Source: Sphingopyxis sp. YR583 (GTDB lineage: Bacteria; Pseudomonadota; Alphaproteobacteria; Sphingomonadales; Sphingomonadaceae). Taken from it: a DNA stretch of 64,000 bases. The position numbers and the translations under genes were made by a program. The first letter of the stretch is position 1; each line of letters starts with the position of its first letter. The DNA lies in the NCBI RefSeq assembly GCF_900108295.1, contig NZ_FNWK01000004.1, positions 186,001 through 250,000 of the forward strand. Direction: 5' to 3'. Shown piece after piece: positions 9,966 to 19,275 of the stretch. The notes beneath the pieces are model-generated. The model did not search any database. It saw only the letters and a list, made by a program, of their open reading frames with translations, and had not been told where the DNA came from.

Positions 9966-10784
9966 TCAACTCGCGTTCGTCGCCTTCATCTGCGCCGCAT
10001 AGCCCGCCTGTACCATCGCGCTCATCCGGTCGAACAGGGCATCGGGATCGCTGCGGCGTAGCGCTGCGATTGCCGCTTCGGCGCCCTCGGCAACGATCAG
10101 CTCGCGCGTCCCCGCATCGACCGCCGCCAGCATCTGCGCCGCGGCGTCATCGGGCGAAAGTCCGTTTTCGATCGCGGCGTCGCTTTCGCCGCGAGTGCTG
10201 CCGTCGGCGTTCAACGCGTTCCGGCTGACGTTGGTGCGGACCGATCCGGGCGCGACGACGAGCACTTTCAATCCCAGATGCTCATTCTCGGCGCGCACGC
10301 TGTCGTGATAGCCGATGATGCCATGCTTGGCGGCGCAATAGGCGCTGCGTAGCGGCACGCCCGCGATGCCCGCGACGCTGGAGATGGCGATAATCTGCCC
10401 GCCGCCCGCACCGACCATGCGCGGCAGCAGCTGCTGGGTAAGCGCAATCGGCGCGAGCAGGTCGACGCCGATGATCTGCTGATAGACCGCGAAATCGGTC
10501 TCGACCGCCAGGCTGCGCTGCGAGATGCCGGCATTGTTGACGAGGCCGTCGATGCGGCCCTGCCACCCCCATGCCCGATCGGCGATGGCGGGGAGGGCGG
10601 CATAATCGGTTGCTTCGAACGGAAGAATCAGCGTCTCGGTCGCGCAATCGGCGGCGACGGCATCGAGCGCATCGACGTTGCGCCCCGAGAGGATCAGCTT
10701 TGCTCCGCGAGCGCCGAGTGCGCGCGCCAAAGCGGCGCCGATGCCCGACGATGCGCCCGTGATCCACCAAACTTGACCCTGCAT
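9966..10784 (-). CDS. Short-chain dehydrogenase/reductase (SDR family)
   Basis: A 272-residue classical SDR oxidoreductase. It shows the NAD(P)-binding glycine motif TGASSGIG near residue 9, NNAG near 87-90, the catalytic serine in ISSVAG near 136-141, and the YxxxK pair as SAYCAAKH near 151-158. The conserved PGSVRTNV follows. The substrate cannot be told from the sequence. The extended C-terminal tail of about 50 residues after the core is common in SDRs acting on lipids or in membrane-associated ones. It is a single gene with no obvious operon partner. Confidence 0.88.
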   Translation of the reverse strand: MQGQVWWITGASSGIGAALARALGARGAKLILSGRNVDALDAVAADCATETLILPFEATDYAALPAIADRAWGWQGRIDGLVNNAGISQRSLAVETDFAVYQQIIGVDLLAPIALTQQLLPRMVGAGGGQIIAISSVAGIAGVPLRSAYCAAKHGIIGYHDSVRAENEHLGLKVLVVAPGSVRTNVSRNALNADGSTRGESDAAIENGLSPDDAAAQMLAAVDAGTRELIVAEGAEAAIAALRRSDPDALFDRMSAMVQAGYAAQMKATNAS

Positions 10785-11097
10785 ACCGGCTCCCTATCTA
10801 TGATTTCGTTTCAACCTGAAACGGGTGTGAGGAGCCGTCAAGGTGCCGACCGACGCATTTCTGCGCAGGGCTGGCAATTTTGTTGCGAATCTGTTATAAT
10901 TAATATCAACACGCCGACATTGTGCCTCTTCCCGCCGCCGGGCTGGGGCATCCTTGGCGTTTCCGATGGAGCCACATCCCTTGTCACTCTGACTGGCTAG
11001 CGCCGCCCTACCAGCTCAATCCCCCTCCAGCAGAGGGCCGGATATACCGCTGTTCACGCGCTTCCTGTCCCCGACAAGGCCAATGAAAGGAACTTGA
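10785..11097. promoter_or_regulatory. Gene-free region with candidate carD promoter
   Basis: About 310 bases without a gene between the divergent SDR and carD starts. It contains an exact TATAAT at 10895-10900 on the plus strand with a weak upstream TGGCAA at 10872-10877 (17-bp spacing). If used, it would give carD an untranslated leader of about 190 bases. No other structure stands out. Confidence 0.4.
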
Positions 11098-11625
11098 ATG
11101 TCCGCAAGCACCCCCGTTTTCGAAGTCGGTGACTATGTTGTATATCCCAAACATGGCGTGGGGCGCGTCATCGAGCTGCAAAAGTCCGAAATTGCCGGCA
11201 TGCAGCTGGAACTCTATGTTCTCCGCTTCGAAAAGGAAAAGATGACCCTTCGCGTTCCGACGAACAAGGCCGAAGGCGTCGGCATGCGCAAGCTGTCGTC
11301 GGACAAGACGCTGAAGGAAGCGCTGCAGGTTCTGACCACCAAGCCGAAGGTCAAGCGCACCATGTGGTCGCGCCGCGCGCAGGAATATGAAGCGAAGATC
11401 AATTCGGGCGACCTTGTGTCGATTGCCGAAGTGACGCGCGACCTGTTCCGCGCCGACGACCAGCCCGAACAGAGCTATTCGGAGCGCCAGATCTTCGAAG
11501 CGGCGTCGAGCCGCCTCGCGCGCGAACTCGGCGCGATGGAAGAAAGCGACGAAAAGACCGCGCAGGCGAAGATCCTTCAGATCCTCAATGAGCATGCGCC
11601 GCTCTACTACGCCGAAAAAGTGTAA
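11098..11625 (+). CDS. carD: CarD family transcription regulator
   Basis: CarD proteins bind the RNA polymerase beta subunit and stabilise the open promoter complex, often at rRNA and stress promoters. The 175-residue protein has the N-terminal Tudor-like polymerase-interaction domain (FEVGDYVVYPKHGVGRVIEL, residues 8-27, through about 65) and a C-terminal helical DNA-contact domain containing the usual KRTMWSRRAQEYEAKI block near 85-100. It is monocistronic, with a long leader upstream and a terminator directly after. Confidence 0.93.
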   Translation: MSASTPVFEVGDYVVYPKHGVGRVIELQKSEIAGMQLELYVLRFEKEKMTLRVPTNKAEGVGMRKLSSDKTLKEALQVLTTKPKVKRTMWSRRAQEYEAKINSGDLVSIAEVTRDLFRADDQPEQSYSERQIFEAASSRLARELGAMEESDEKTAQAKILQILNEHAPLYYAEKV

Positions 11626-11646
11626 TCGCGTCCACAGCGATGAAGG

Positions 11647-11676
11647 AAAGGGCGGTCTGGTAGGGCCGCCCTTTTT
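11647..11676 (+). terminator. Terminator after carD
   Basis: AAAGGGCGG pairs with CCGCCCTTT across a 10-nt loop and is followed by TT; it begins 21 bases past the carD stop. It also lies just before the end of the convergent truA. Confidence 0.8.
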
Positions 11677-11680
11677 CGTT

Positions 11681-12421
11681 TCAGGGATAGGTTGCGCTGA
11701 CGAAATACAGCCCGTCGGGTGGCGCATTGAGGCCGAGCGCATTGCGGTCGGCGGCATCGAGCGCCGCCTTCAGGTCGCGCGCCGACCATTTGCCATAACC
11801 GACCAGCGATAGGCAGCCGACCATCGAGCGCACCTGATGGTGCAGGAAACTGCGCGCCGCCGCCTCGACGATGATTTCGTCGCCATGGCGGCTGACCGAT
11901 AGCTTATCCAGCGTCTTCACCGGGCTTTGCGACTGGCAATGCGCCGAGCGAAACGTCGTGAAGTCGTGGAGCCCGATCAGTTGCTGCGCCGCGGCGTGCA
12001 TCGCCCCGGCGTCGAGCGGCTTGACGACTTGCCAGGACAGGCCCTTGTCCCACGTCAGCGGGGCGCGGCGATTGACGATGCGATATTCATAAGCCCGGCC
12101 GATGCAGGCGAAACGTGCGTGCCAGTCGTCGGGGACGATCTCGCATGCCACCACCGCGACCGGCGCGGGGCGGAGCTGCGCGTTGAGCGCCTCGGTCAGC
12201 TTGAACGGGGTCAGCGGCTTTTCGATGTCGACATGCGCGCGCATCGCGATGGCGTGGACCCCGGCGTCGGTGCGCCCGGCGCTGAACACCTGAACGGTCT
12301 CGGCAGTGAAACGGTGGATCGCTTCCTCGATCACCTGCTGGACGCTGGGGCCGTGCGCCTGCCGCTGCCAGCCCATATAGGGGCGGCCGTCGAATTCGAT
12401 CGTGAGGGCAAAGCGCGTCAT
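11681..12421 (-). CDS. truA: tRNA pseudouridine(38-40) synthase
   Basis: TruA converts uridines 38-40 of many tRNAs to pseudouridine. The 246-residue protein opens with [19 protein letters not shown] and has the catalytic-aspartate motif [11 protein letters not shown] near residues 47-57, then the family block [11 protein letters not shown] near 193-203. The first four bases overlap the end of fmt (ATGA), so it is translated in tandem with fmt. The neighbours fmt and def process initiator methionine, and the three tRNA/translation genes often cluster. Confidence 0.96.
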   Translation of the reverse strand: MTRFALTIEFDGRPYMGWQRQAHGPSVQQVIEEAIHRFTAETVQVFSAGRTDAGVHAIAMRAHVDIEKPLTPFKLTEALNAQLRPAPVAVVACEIVPDDWHARFACIGRAYEYRIVNRRAPLTWDKGLSWQVVKPLDAGAMHAAAQQLIGLHDFTTFRSAHCQSQSPVKTLDKLSVSRHGDEIIVEAAARSFLHHQVRSMVGCLSLVGYGKWSARDLKAALDAADRNALGLNAPPDGLYFVSATYP

Positions 12422-13338
12422 GCGAGGCGCGTTCCCGCCGGGATCGCGCGGCCGCGCAGCAGCTCGCCCACGTCCATGGCCGGCTTTCCGGCGCGCTGGA
12501 TGCGTGTCGCGCGGATCGCGCCGGGATTGCAGGCAATGGTCATGCCGTCGTCCAGTGTCACGCCCGGCGCGACGCCGGCGACGGTGTCGGCGGGAGGGAC
12601 AAGCTCTGCCGCCAAAATCTTGTAGCGCTCACCATCGAGTTCGAAAAAGGCGCCGGGTATCGGATTGAACGCGCGGATCTGCCGCTCGACCTGCGCGGCG
12701 CTTGTCAGGAAATCGAGACGGGCTTCGCTCTTGTCGATCTTGGAAGCATAGGTGACCCCGTCCTCGGGCTGCGCTTCCGGCTGAAAGGCGTGGAGGTCGC
12801 TCAGCACCTTCACCATCATCAGCGCGCCCATTTCGGCCAGTTCGTCGGTGACCCGGCCAGCCGTCTTGCCGGCGATCGGTGTTGTCTCGATCAGCCGCAT
12901 CGCCCCAGTGTCGAGCCCGATGTCCATCTGCATGATCGTCACGCCCGTCTCGGTATCGCCCGCGAGGATCGCGCGCTGGACGGGCGCCGCACCGCGCCAG
13001 CGCGGCAGGATCGATCCATGGACGTTGAGGCAACCCTCGCGCGGCGCATCGAGGATCGTCTGCGGCAGGATCAGGCCATAGGCCGCGACCACGGCGACAT
13101 CGAGGTCAAGCGCGGTGAATTCGGCCTGCGCTTCCTCATTCTTCAGGCTCTTGGGCGTGCGGACGGGCAGGCCATGCTCTTCGGCCCAGACCTGCACCGG
13201 ACTCTTTTGTAGTTTCTTGCCACGCTGCGCCGGACGCGGCGGCTGCGTATAGACGGCCACGATCTCGTGCCCCGCCGCGTGGAGCGCGGCGAGCGTCGGT
13301 ACCGCAAAGGGCGGCGTTCCCATAAAGGCGATGCGCAT
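12418..13338 (-). CDS. fmt: Methionyl-tRNA formyltransferase
   Basis: Fmt formylates Met-tRNAfMet for translation initiation. The 306-residue protein begins [16 protein letters not shown] and carries the formyltransferase signature [16 protein letters not shown] with the catalytic His and the formate-binding site. It has an N-terminal Rossmann-like domain and a C-terminal OB-like domain (from about residue 205). I prefer the ATG at 13338 over the one at 13344 because a GGA lies 7 bases before it and because it gives the usual N terminus. It shares an ATGA overlap with downstream truA and diverges from recR. Confidence 0.95.
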   Translation of the reverse strand: MRIAFMGTPPFAVPTLAALHAAGHEIVAVYTQPPRPAQRGKKLQKSPVQVWAEEHGLPVRTPKSLKNEEAQAEFTALDLDVAVVAAYGLILPQTILDAPREGCLNVHGSILPRWRGAAPVQRAILAGDTETGVTIMQMDIGLDTGAMRLIETTPIAGKTAGRVTDELAEMGALMMVKVLSDLHAFQPEAQPEDGVTYASKIDKSEARLDFLTSAAQVERQIRAFNPIPGAFFELDGERYKILAAELVPPADTVAGVAPGVTLDDGMTIACNPGAIRATRIQRAGKPAMDVGELLRGRAIPAGTRLA

Positions 13339-13373
13339 TGTCATTTCCAGCGCGCCGCTTAAGACGATCCGTC

Positions 13374-13970
13374 ATGGCATCGCAAGAGATTGAAGCGCTC
13401 GTCCAGCAACTCGCCCGCCTGCCGGGCCTCGGCCCGCGCTCGGCGCGGCGCGCGGTGCTGCACCTGATGAAGAAGCGCGAGAGCAGTTTTGCACCCTTGC
13501 TCGCGGCGCTCCAGACGGTGGCCGAACGGTTGGTGACGTGCGGAATTTGCGGCAATATCGATACGCAAGACCCCTGCGCGATCTGTGCCGACCCGCGCCG
13601 CGACGATCGCAGCTTGTGCGTCGTCGAAGAAGTCTCCGACCTCTGGGCGCTCGACAAGTCGCGGCTCTTTCCCGGCAAATATCATGTTCTGGGCGGCCGG
13701 CTGTCGGCGCTGGAGGGCGTGCGCCCGCAGGATCTCAGCATCGATGCGCTCGTCGCGCGCGTCGCCGCGGGCGGTATCGACGAGGTCGTGCTCGCAATGA
13801 ACGCGACGCTGGAGGGGCAGACGACTGCGCATTATCTGGCCGAACGGCTGGAGGGCTATCCGGTGCGGCTTACGCAGCTTGCGCATGGCCTGCCGGTTGG
13901 TGGCGAGCTGGATTATCTCGACGAGGGCACGCTGGCGCAGGCGCTCAGAGCAAGGCGGCCAGTGGGTTGA
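13374..13970 (+). CDS. recR: Recombination mediator RecR
   Basis: RecR works with RecF and RecO to load RecA on gapped DNA. The 198-residue protein shows the N-terminal helix-hairpin-helix ([14 protein letters not shown], near 13-26), a four-cysteine zinc finger ([16 protein letters not shown] near 56-71) and the Toprim domain with [11 protein letters not shown]. The start at 13374 gives the usual [18 protein letters not shown] opening. It diverges from fmt and precedes a small membrane protein gene. Confidence 0.95.
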   Translation: MASQEIEALVQQLARLPGLGPRSARRAVLHLMKKRESSFAPLLAALQTVAERLVTCGICGNIDTQDPCAICADPRRDDRSLCVVEEVSDLWALDKSRLFPGKYHVLGGRLSALEGVRPQDLSIDALVARVAAGGIDEVVLAMNATLEGQTTAHYLAERLEGYPVRLTQLAHGLPVGGELDYLDEGTLAQALRARRPVG

Positions 13971-13996
13971 CGCGTATCGGGAGTCGATTGTGGTTT

Positions 13997-14305
13997 ATGG
14001 CCCGTGGCTGGACCGACCGAATCATACGCGATTCCGCTTCGCGCGTCGAATTGACGTTGCTCCCCGGGATGCTGCCGCTTCTTCCTCTGGCTTTCATCGG
14101 TCAGCGATTTCCTTTGGCTTGGGTTATCGCTGCGGTCTGGTTTGTGATGTGGGCACTCTTCGTCTCTTGGCGTTACCTACGCTATCTCAAAGAGATATCG
14201 ATCAAGAGCGACCGTCATTTCGATCGCGTGGGAAAGTATGATCTTCCGCCCGAGTACGCCGACACCGAAAGCGCAACGAAGGCGCGGCAACGACGCAAGA
14301 GCTAG
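13997..14305 (+). CDS. Small hypothetical membrane protein
   Basis: A 102-residue protein with two hydrophobic segments (about residues 20-36 and 39-57) separated by a short turn, and a charged C-terminal tail that ends KARQRRKS. I recognise no family. It starts 26 nt after recR and lies 48 nt before def on the same strand, so it may be co-transcribed with them. A TTG 8 bases earlier (13989) is an in-frame alternative start. Confidence 0.55.
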   Translation: MARGWTDRIIRDSASRVELTLLPGMLPLLPLAFIGQRFPLAWVIAAVWFVMWALFVSWRYLRYLKEISIKSDRHFDRVGKYDLPPEYADTESATKARQRRKS

Positions 14306-14353
14306 GCAAAGCGACCCCTTGACCCCACGCCCCCGCGATCATACCTGCCATCC

Positions 14354-14887
14354 ATGGCCATCCTACCCATCATAGAGACCCCGGATCCCCGGCTGCGTGT
14401 CATTTCCAAGCCCGTCGAAACCTTCGACGCCGAGCTCAAGACGCTGGTCGCCGACATGTTCGAGACGATGTACGACGCGCCCGGCATCGGGCTCGCCGCG
14501 ATTCAGGTGGGCGTGGCAAAGCGCATTCTCGTCATCGACCTGCAGGAACCCGACCCCGAGGATGAGGAGGGCAAGAAGGTCATCCGCGAACCGCGCGTCT
14601 TCATCAATCCCGTCTTCTCCGACGAGAGCGAAGAGCATAGCGTTTATCAGGAAGGCTGCCTGTCTGTCCCCGAGCAATATGCCGAAGTGACGCGCCCTGC
14701 AGAGGTCACCGTCGACTGGCAGGACGAGGACGGCAAGCCGCATCGGGAACGCATGACCGGGCTGATGGCGACCTGCATCCAGCATGAGCATGACCATCTT
14801 GAAGGCATCCTCTTCATCGATCATCTGTCGCGACTGAAGCGCGAGATGGTGCTGAAGAAGCTGATGAAGCTGCGCAAGGCGGCTTAA
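14354..14887 (+). CDS. def: Peptide deformylase
   Basis: Def removes the formyl group from nascent proteins. The 177-residue protein has all three metal-site motifs: GIGLAAIQVG (near 46-55), EGCLSVP (near 99-105) and HEHDHLEG (near 144-151), with Cys and two His as iron/zinc ligands and Glu as the base. Its neighbours fmt and truA on the other side of recR serve the same N-formylmethionine cycle. It is followed by a 150-bp inverted-repeat element. Confidence 0.96.
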   Translation: MAILPIIETPDPRLRVISKPVETFDAELKTLVADMFETMYDAPGIGLAAIQVGVAKRILVIDLQEPDPEDEEGKKVIREPRVFINPVFSDESEEHSVYQEGCLSVPEQYAEVTRPAEVTVDWQDEDGKPHRERMTGLMATCIQHEHDHLEGILFIDHLSRLKREMVLKKLMKLRKAA

Positions 14888-14889
14888 TT

Positions 14890-15042
14890 CCCTCTCCCCT
14901 TGTGGGAGAGGGTAGCGAGACTTGCGAATTTATTCGCTAGTCGCAGCGGGTGAGGGCGTTCGCGACGTTTCGCCCCTCACCCAACTTCAGCTAGGCGGCA
15001 AGCCGCCAAGCTTTCGTATCCCTCTCCCACAAGGGGAGAGGG
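14890..15042. repeat. Intergenic inverted-repeat element (perfect 23-bp arms)
   Basis: A 153-bp element between the convergent def and grpE genes. Its outer arms are perfect 23-bp inverted repeats (CCCTCTCCCCTTGTGGGAGA at the left, 14890-14912; reverse complement at 15020-15042). Inner segments also pair (GGTGAGGGCG near 14949 with CGCCCCTCACC near 14971). No coding capacity is visible. The layout matches non-autonomous, MITE- or BIME-like repeats that are scattered in many alphaproteobacterial genomes. Confidence 0.8.
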
Positions 15043-15049
15043 TTTTCGG

Positions 15050-15604
15050 TCAGCCCGCTTTGGCGACCCCCACCATCGCGGGGCGCAGCAGCCGGTCCTT
15101 CAGCATATAGCCCGCCTGCATTTCCTGCACGATCGTGCCCGGCGTCTTGTCGCTCGGGATTTCGAGCATCGCTTGATGCTGGTTCGGGTCGAGCGGCAGG
15201 CCGATCGCCGCGATGCGTGTGATGCCGTTGCGTTCGAAGACGCTGAGCAATTCGCGCTCGGTGGCTTCGAGGCCGGTGATCAGCGGCTTGATCGCCTCGT
15301 CGGCGCGTTGCTCTTCGCTCAATGCGGCGAGCGCGCGGCCAAGATTGTCGGCGACCGACAGGATATCGCGCGCGAACTTCGTCGCGGCATAGGCATGCGC
15401 GTCGGCAATTTCCTTGTCCTTGCGGCGCGTGACATTCTGCGTCTCGGCGCGCGCATAGAGCAGGTCCTGCTGAAGCGCGGCGACCTGTTCGGCGAGCTGC
15501 GCCAGCTCGTCATTCTCACCCTGTGCGGGGTTCGCCGCTTCGGCGGCGTCGGCTTCGGTGTTCGCGCCGTCGTCGACCGGCGTGTCGTTTTCAATATTTG
15601 TCAT
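15050..15604 (-). CDS. grpE: Nucleotide exchange factor GrpE
   Basis: GrpE releases ADP from DnaK in the Hsp70 cycle. The 184-residue protein has an acidic disordered N terminus (about 1-35), a long coiled-coil helix (about 35-90, LAEQVAALQQDLLYARAE), and the C-terminal beta domain ending with GIVQEMQ-like TIVQEMQAGYMLKDRLLRPA. It lies 4 nt downstream of hrcA in one operon; dnaK and dnaJ are not in this window. Confidence 0.95.
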   Translation of the reverse strand: MTNIENDTPVDDGANTEADAAEAANPAQGENDELAQLAEQVAALQQDLLYARAETQNVTRRKDKEIADAHAYAATKFARDILSVADNLGRALAALSEEQRADEAIKPLITGLEATERELLSVFERNGITRIAAIGLPLDPNQHQAMLEIPSDKTPGTIVQEMQAGYMLKDRLLRPAMVGVAKAG

Positions 15605-15608
15605 AAAC

Positions 15609-16652
15609 CTATCGTATCAGTCTGGAGAGCGATTGTGCGGTGAAATCCACCATGGGAACGATCCGGGCATAGTTCAAGCGCGTCGGGCCGATGACCCCGA
15701 CTACGCCGACCACGCGCCCGTCCGCGCCGCGATAGGGCGCCGCTATCACGGACGAGCCCGAAAGCGAGAATAATTTATTTTCCGACCCGATGAAAATGCG
15801 GGTGGCGCTGCCTTCGCGCGCGCTGTCGAGCAACTGCGCGATATCCTGCTTGGTTTCGAGTTCGTCGAGCAACTGGCGCACGCGGTCGAGGTCGCCGACC
15901 GCGCTCTCGTCGAGCAGGTTCGCCTGACCGCGCACGATCAGCACGGGCCGGTCGGCGCCGTCCGACGACCAGATCGCGAGGCCGCGGCTGACGAGGTCTT
16001 GCGCCGCGCGGTCGATCGCGATGCGCTCGGCCTCTATCTCGCGCCGCACGCGCGCCATCGCTTCGGTCAGCGTCAGCCCGGACAGCGTCGCCGAAATATA
16101 ATTGCCCGCCTCGACGAGCGCCGACTGGTTCAGCCCCGGCGGAATGTCGATGACGCGATTTTCGACCGTCCCGTCGCCCGCGACGAGCACGACGAGCGAC
16201 TGGTTCGCCGACAGCGGCACAAAGGCGAGCTGTTTCAGGATGCGCTCATGCTTGGGCACGAGGACCAGCCCGGCGCAGGCCGATAGCCCCGACAGCGCCG
16301 ACGTCGCCTGCGCAAGCGCGCTTTCGATGGGGCCGGCATCGGACAGGCTCGCCTCGATCTGTGCGCGGTCTTCGGCGCTCGGCTCGGCAACCTGCATCAT
16401 GCCGTCGACGAACAGGCGCAGCCCCTGTTCGGTCGGCAGGCGCCCCGCGCTCGTATGCGGGCTCGCGAGCAGGCCGAATTCTTCCAGATCCTGCATCACA
16501 TTGCGGATCGACGCGGGCGAGAGGTTGAGCGCCGCGAGTTTCGATAAAGTGCGCGATCCGACCGGCTGGCCCGTTTCGAGATAGGCGTCGACGACCAGCC
16601 GGAACACGTCGCGCGCGCGCGTGGTGAGTTCGGTGATCGGCGGTGTCGTCAT
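15609..16652 (-). CDS. hrcA: Heat-inducible transcription repressor HrcA
   Basis: HrcA represses class I heat-shock genes by binding CIRCE sites. The 347-residue protein has the N-terminal winged helix (TTRARDVFRLVVDAYLETGQ, then SPASIRNVMQDLEEFGLL near 47-64) and the family block SPHTSAGRLPTEQGLRLFVDGM near 66-86. It is followed directly by grpE. I looked for a CIRCE repeat (TTAGCACTC-N9-GAGTGCTAA) upstream and did not find one, so its own operon may be controlled otherwise, for example by a heat-shock sigma factor. Confidence 0.95.
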   Translation of the reverse strand: MTTPPITELTTRARDVFRLVVDAYLETGQPVGSRTLSKLAALNLSPASIRNVMQDLEEFGLLASPHTSAGRLPTEQGLRLFVDGMMQVAEPSAEDRAQIEASLSDAGPIESALAQATSALSGLSACAGLVLVPKHERILKQLAFVPLSANQSLVVLVAGDGTVENRVIDIPPGLNQSALVEAGNYISATLSGLTLTEAMARVRREIEAERIAIDRAAQDLVSRGLAIWSSDGADRPVLIVRGQANLLDESAVGDLDRVRQLLDELETKQDIAQLLDSAREGSATRIFIGSENKLFSLSGSSVIAAPYRGADGRVVGVVGVIGPTRLNYARIVPMVDFTAQSLSRLIR

Positions 16653-16693
16653 AAGGGGGATTTAGGGACGGGGAGAGGGCGGGGCAAGCTTGT

Positions 16694-16829
16694 GATCCTC
16701 CCTGCCGCAAAGCGGTGGGGAGGGGGACCGCTCGCGAAGCGAGTGGTGGAGGGGCCGCGACGTCGCGCCAATGGCCCCTCCGTCAGCGCTTTGCGCTGCC
16801 ACCTCCCCATGCTTCGCACAGGGAGGATT
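16694..16829. repeat. Second type of intergenic hairpin repeat
   Basis: A 136-bp element between hrcA and a dienelactone hydrolase gene. The outer arms ATCCTCCCTG and CAGGGAGGAT pair, and an inner GGAGGGGCC pairs with GGCCCCTCC around a central CGCGACGTCGCG palindrome. It differs in sequence from the element at 14890-15042. Nothing suggests it encodes a protein. Confidence 0.7.
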
Positions 16830-16875
16830 GCGTTGTGCGGTATCATCGTTAGCCTCCGCGCGGGGAGAGAAAATC

Positions 16876-17676
16876 ATGACGACACCGCCACTCGACCGCG
16901 ACGACCCCCTGAGCGATTTCGAGCATCGCGAGATTGCGCTGCTCGGCCGCAAGCACCGCGTCTACACGATGGGCAGCGGTCCCGCCGTCATCGTGATGAC
17001 CGAGATGCCCGGCATCAGCCCGCATGTGGCGCGTTTCGCGCGCTGGGTCCGCGATGCGGGTTTTACCGTCTATATGCCGCATATCTTCGGCAAGGATGGC
17101 GCGGTGCCGCGTATGCCCGGCGCGGTCTTCACGATGATCGGCGGGTGTATCAGCCGCCAGTTCAGAGCGTTCCAGGCCAATGAAAGTTCGCCCGCCGTCC
17201 AGTGGCTGCGCGCACTCGCAGCGCTCGCGCATCGGGAATGCGGCGGCAAGGGTGTCGGCGCGATCGGCATGTGCTTCACCGGCAATTTTGCCCTCTCGAT
17301 GATGCTCGAGCCCGCGGTGCTCGCGCCGGTGCTCTCGCAGCCCTCGCTGCCGCTCAATGATCCGGCGGGAATGCACATCGCACCCGACGAACTCGCGGCG
17401 GTGAAAGCGCGGATGGAAAAGGAGGATCTGACCGTGCTCGCCTATCGCTTCGAGGGCGACAAATTCTGCAAGGCGGCGCGCTTCGAGGCGTATGAAAACG
17501 CCCTCGGCGACCGCTTCATCGGCCGCGTCCTCGCCGACGAGCATGCAAACCCCGACAGCCCGATGAAGAACCCGCACAGCGTCGTCACCATCCACCTGAT
17601 CGACGAGGAGGGCCAGCCGACGCGGCAGGCACGCGACGAAATCCTCGATTTCTTCAAGATGCGATTAAGAAGTTAG
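16876..17676 (+). CDS. Dienelactone hydrolase family protein
   Basis: A 266-residue alpha/beta hydrolase of the dienelactone hydrolase family. The nucleophile is a cysteine in GMCFTGN (near residue 134), as in true DLH enzymes, and MTEMPGI near 41-47 holds the glutamate that activates the cysteine in this family. A C-terminal PHSVVTIH (near 235) may supply the histidine. The start at 16876 follows GGGGAGAG; the frame is open further upstream but runs into the hairpin repeat. No chlorocatechol or other aromatic pathway genes are adjacent, so the substrate is open. Confidence 0.85.
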   Translation: MTTPPLDRDDPLSDFEHREIALLGRKHRVYTMGSGPAVIVMTEMPGISPHVARFARWVRDAGFTVYMPHIFGKDGAVPRMPGAVFTMIGGCISRQFRAFQANESSPAVQWLRALAALAHRECGGKGVGAIGMCFTGNFALSMMLEPAVLAPVLSQPSLPLNDPAGMHIAPDELAAVKARMEKEDLTVLAYRFEGDKFCKAARFEAYENALGDRFIGRVLADEHANPDSPMKNPHSVVTIHLIDEEGQPTRQARDEILDFFKMRLRS

Positions 17677-17679
17677 ACC

Positions 17680-18360
17680 TTACCGTTCGCGATTCAGCCG
17701 CTCAGCGATCGCGGGACGTATATGGTATTGCGCTGGCAAAAGCGGCGCAAACGGAGCTACCGCCGTATCCAGCACTTTGGCGTTGGCGATTTCATTTGTC
17801 GCACACGAGGCTTCGGCGGGCTGGCGCGCCATTTTGTCGAATATGGAAAGGACCGAAATTTTTGGCCCTGGTGCCGCGATAGCAAGACTTCGTCCGGGAA
17901 GGGCATCGGTCGTGCGCTTGCAGTCTGTCGAGTAAGATTCATCCATATTCTTCGGGCCAGACCAATCGGCTTGCCAGCGCAGGGATTCCAGTCTTTTCAG
18001 CAATTCTTGCAGGCTGGATTGGTTAAGCATAACCACTTTGCGTGCGATTACCGGCGCCTCCATCACGGCGTCGATGCTGTCACTCGGGCCAAGATCGAAT
18101 GCGCGGACACATCCGTGAATGTCCGCGCGCTGAACGTACCAGCTTATCTGGAGCCGACCCGTCCGTTGGACCACGACCTCGCGGCCCAGAGGACAATCCC
18201 CAAATGTCCAAGGTCGGTTATGTTCGACGTTGCGAACATAATAGATTTCGTCGAAATCGTCGGGGACGTGCGTTCCATCGCTGGTTACACTGCTCACCAA
18301 GGCCACACCGATCGCCACGAAGATCGCGGTAGTCAAAGCGATGAGGGAGCCAATTCGCAT
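17680..18360 (-). CDS. Hypothetical membrane-anchored protein
   Basis: A 226-residue protein with one N-terminal hydrophobic segment (about residues 5-26, signal anchor or signal peptide) and a polar remainder with four cysteines (CPLGRE, HGC, DCK, SCA), fitting an extracytoplasmic domain. I recognise no family. Its codons are less GC-rich than its neighbours. It converges with the DLH gene (3-nt gap) and diverges from rph. Confidence 0.6.
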   Translation of the reverse strand: MRIGSLIALTTAIFVAIGVALVSSVTSDGTHVPDDFDEIYYVRNVEHNRPWTFGDCPLGREVVVQRTGRLQISWYVQRADIHGCVRAFDLGPSDSIDAVMEAPVIARKVVMLNQSSLQELLKRLESLRWQADWSGPKNMDESYSTDCKRTTDALPGRSLAIAAPGPKISVLSIFDKMARQPAEASCATNEIANAKVLDTAVAPFAPLLPAQYHIRPAIAERLNRER

Positions 18361-18462
18361 CGGTTTACTCTAGGTGGGAGCTATGGCCGTAGCATAGCTT
18401 TTTCTAGCCAATCACGACCGGCCTCGCTAAGCGCCCCCACACATTCAAAGGAGAACTTCGAT

Positions 18463-19179
18463 ATGCGCCCCTCCGGCCGCGCGCCCGATCAGATGCGTCC
18501 CATCGCGATCGAAACCGAATATACCATCCATGCCGAGGGCAGCGTACTCGTCAGCTTCGGCAACACCAAGGTGCTGGTGACCGCCAGCGTCGACGAGAAG
18601 GTGCCCGCGTGGATGCGCGGTAAGGGCGCGGGCTGGGTCACCGCCGAATATGGCATGCTGCCCCGCGCGACCCACACGCGCGGCAGCCGCGAAGCGGCGA
18701 AGGGCAAGCAGTCGGGTCGGACGCAGGAAATCCAGCGGCTTATCGGACGCAGCTTGCGCGCCGTCGTCGATATGAAGAAGCTTGGCGAGCGCCAGATCAT
18801 CATCGATTGCGATGTGATCCAGGCCGATGGCGGCACGCGCACCGCGTCGATTTCGGGCGCGTGGGTCGCGCTGCGCCTCGCGGTCGACAAGCTGCTTGCG
18901 GCGAAAACGATCGCCGAAGATCCGATCGAGGACAAGGTCGGCGCGATCTCGTGCGGGATCTACAAGGGCACGCCGGTGCTCGACCTCGACTATGACGAGG
19001 ATTCGGTTGCCGAAGCCGACGGCAATTTCGTGCTGACCGGCAAGGGCCAGATCGTCGAGGTTCAGGCAAGCGCCGAGGGCGCCACCTATGACGAGGAAGG
19101 CCTGCTCCGCCTGCTCCGCCTCGCGCGCATCGGCTGCGGCGAGATTTTCGCGGCGCAGGACAAGGCCACGGGACGGTAA
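18463..19179 (+). CDS. rph: Ribonuclease PH
   Basis: Rph is a phosphorolytic 3'-5' exonuclease that trims tRNA 3' ends. The 238-residue protein opens [14 protein letters not shown] and carries [12 protein letters not shown] near 64-75 and the phosphate-binding/active-site block [21 protein letters not shown] near 109-129. AAAGGAG lies 8-14 bases before the ATG at 18463. The rph-rdgB-hemW order is widespread in alphaproteobacteria. Confidence 0.96.
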   Translation: MRPSGRAPDQMRPIAIETEYTIHAEGSVLVSFGNTKVLVTASVDEKVPAWMRGKGAGWVTAEYGMLPRATHTRGSREAAKGKQSGRTQEIQRLIGRSLRAVVDMKKLGERQIIIDCDVIQADGGTRTASISGAWVALRLAVDKLLAAKTIAEDPIEDKVGAISCGIYKGTPVLDLDYDEDSVAEADGNFVLTGKGQIVEVQASAEGATYDEEGLLRLLRLARIGCGEIFAAQDKATGR

Positions 19180-19185
19180 TTTTCA

Positions 19186-19259
19186 TCGTCACCCCGGACT
19201 TGATCCGGGGTCCATGACGACAAGGCGCTATGGATGCCGGATCACGTCCGGCATGACGA
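19186..19259. repeat. Paired-hairpin (REP-like) repeat between rph and rdgB
   Basis: A 74-bp element whose ends TCGTCA and TGACGA are inverted. Inside are two small hairpins, CCCCGGACTTGATCCGGGG and TGCCGGATCACGTCCGGCA, in mirror layout, flanked by TCCA and TGGA. It is the same style as the element at 38900-38971. Confidence 0.75.
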
Positions 19260-19275
19260 ATGAGAAGGTCGTTTG

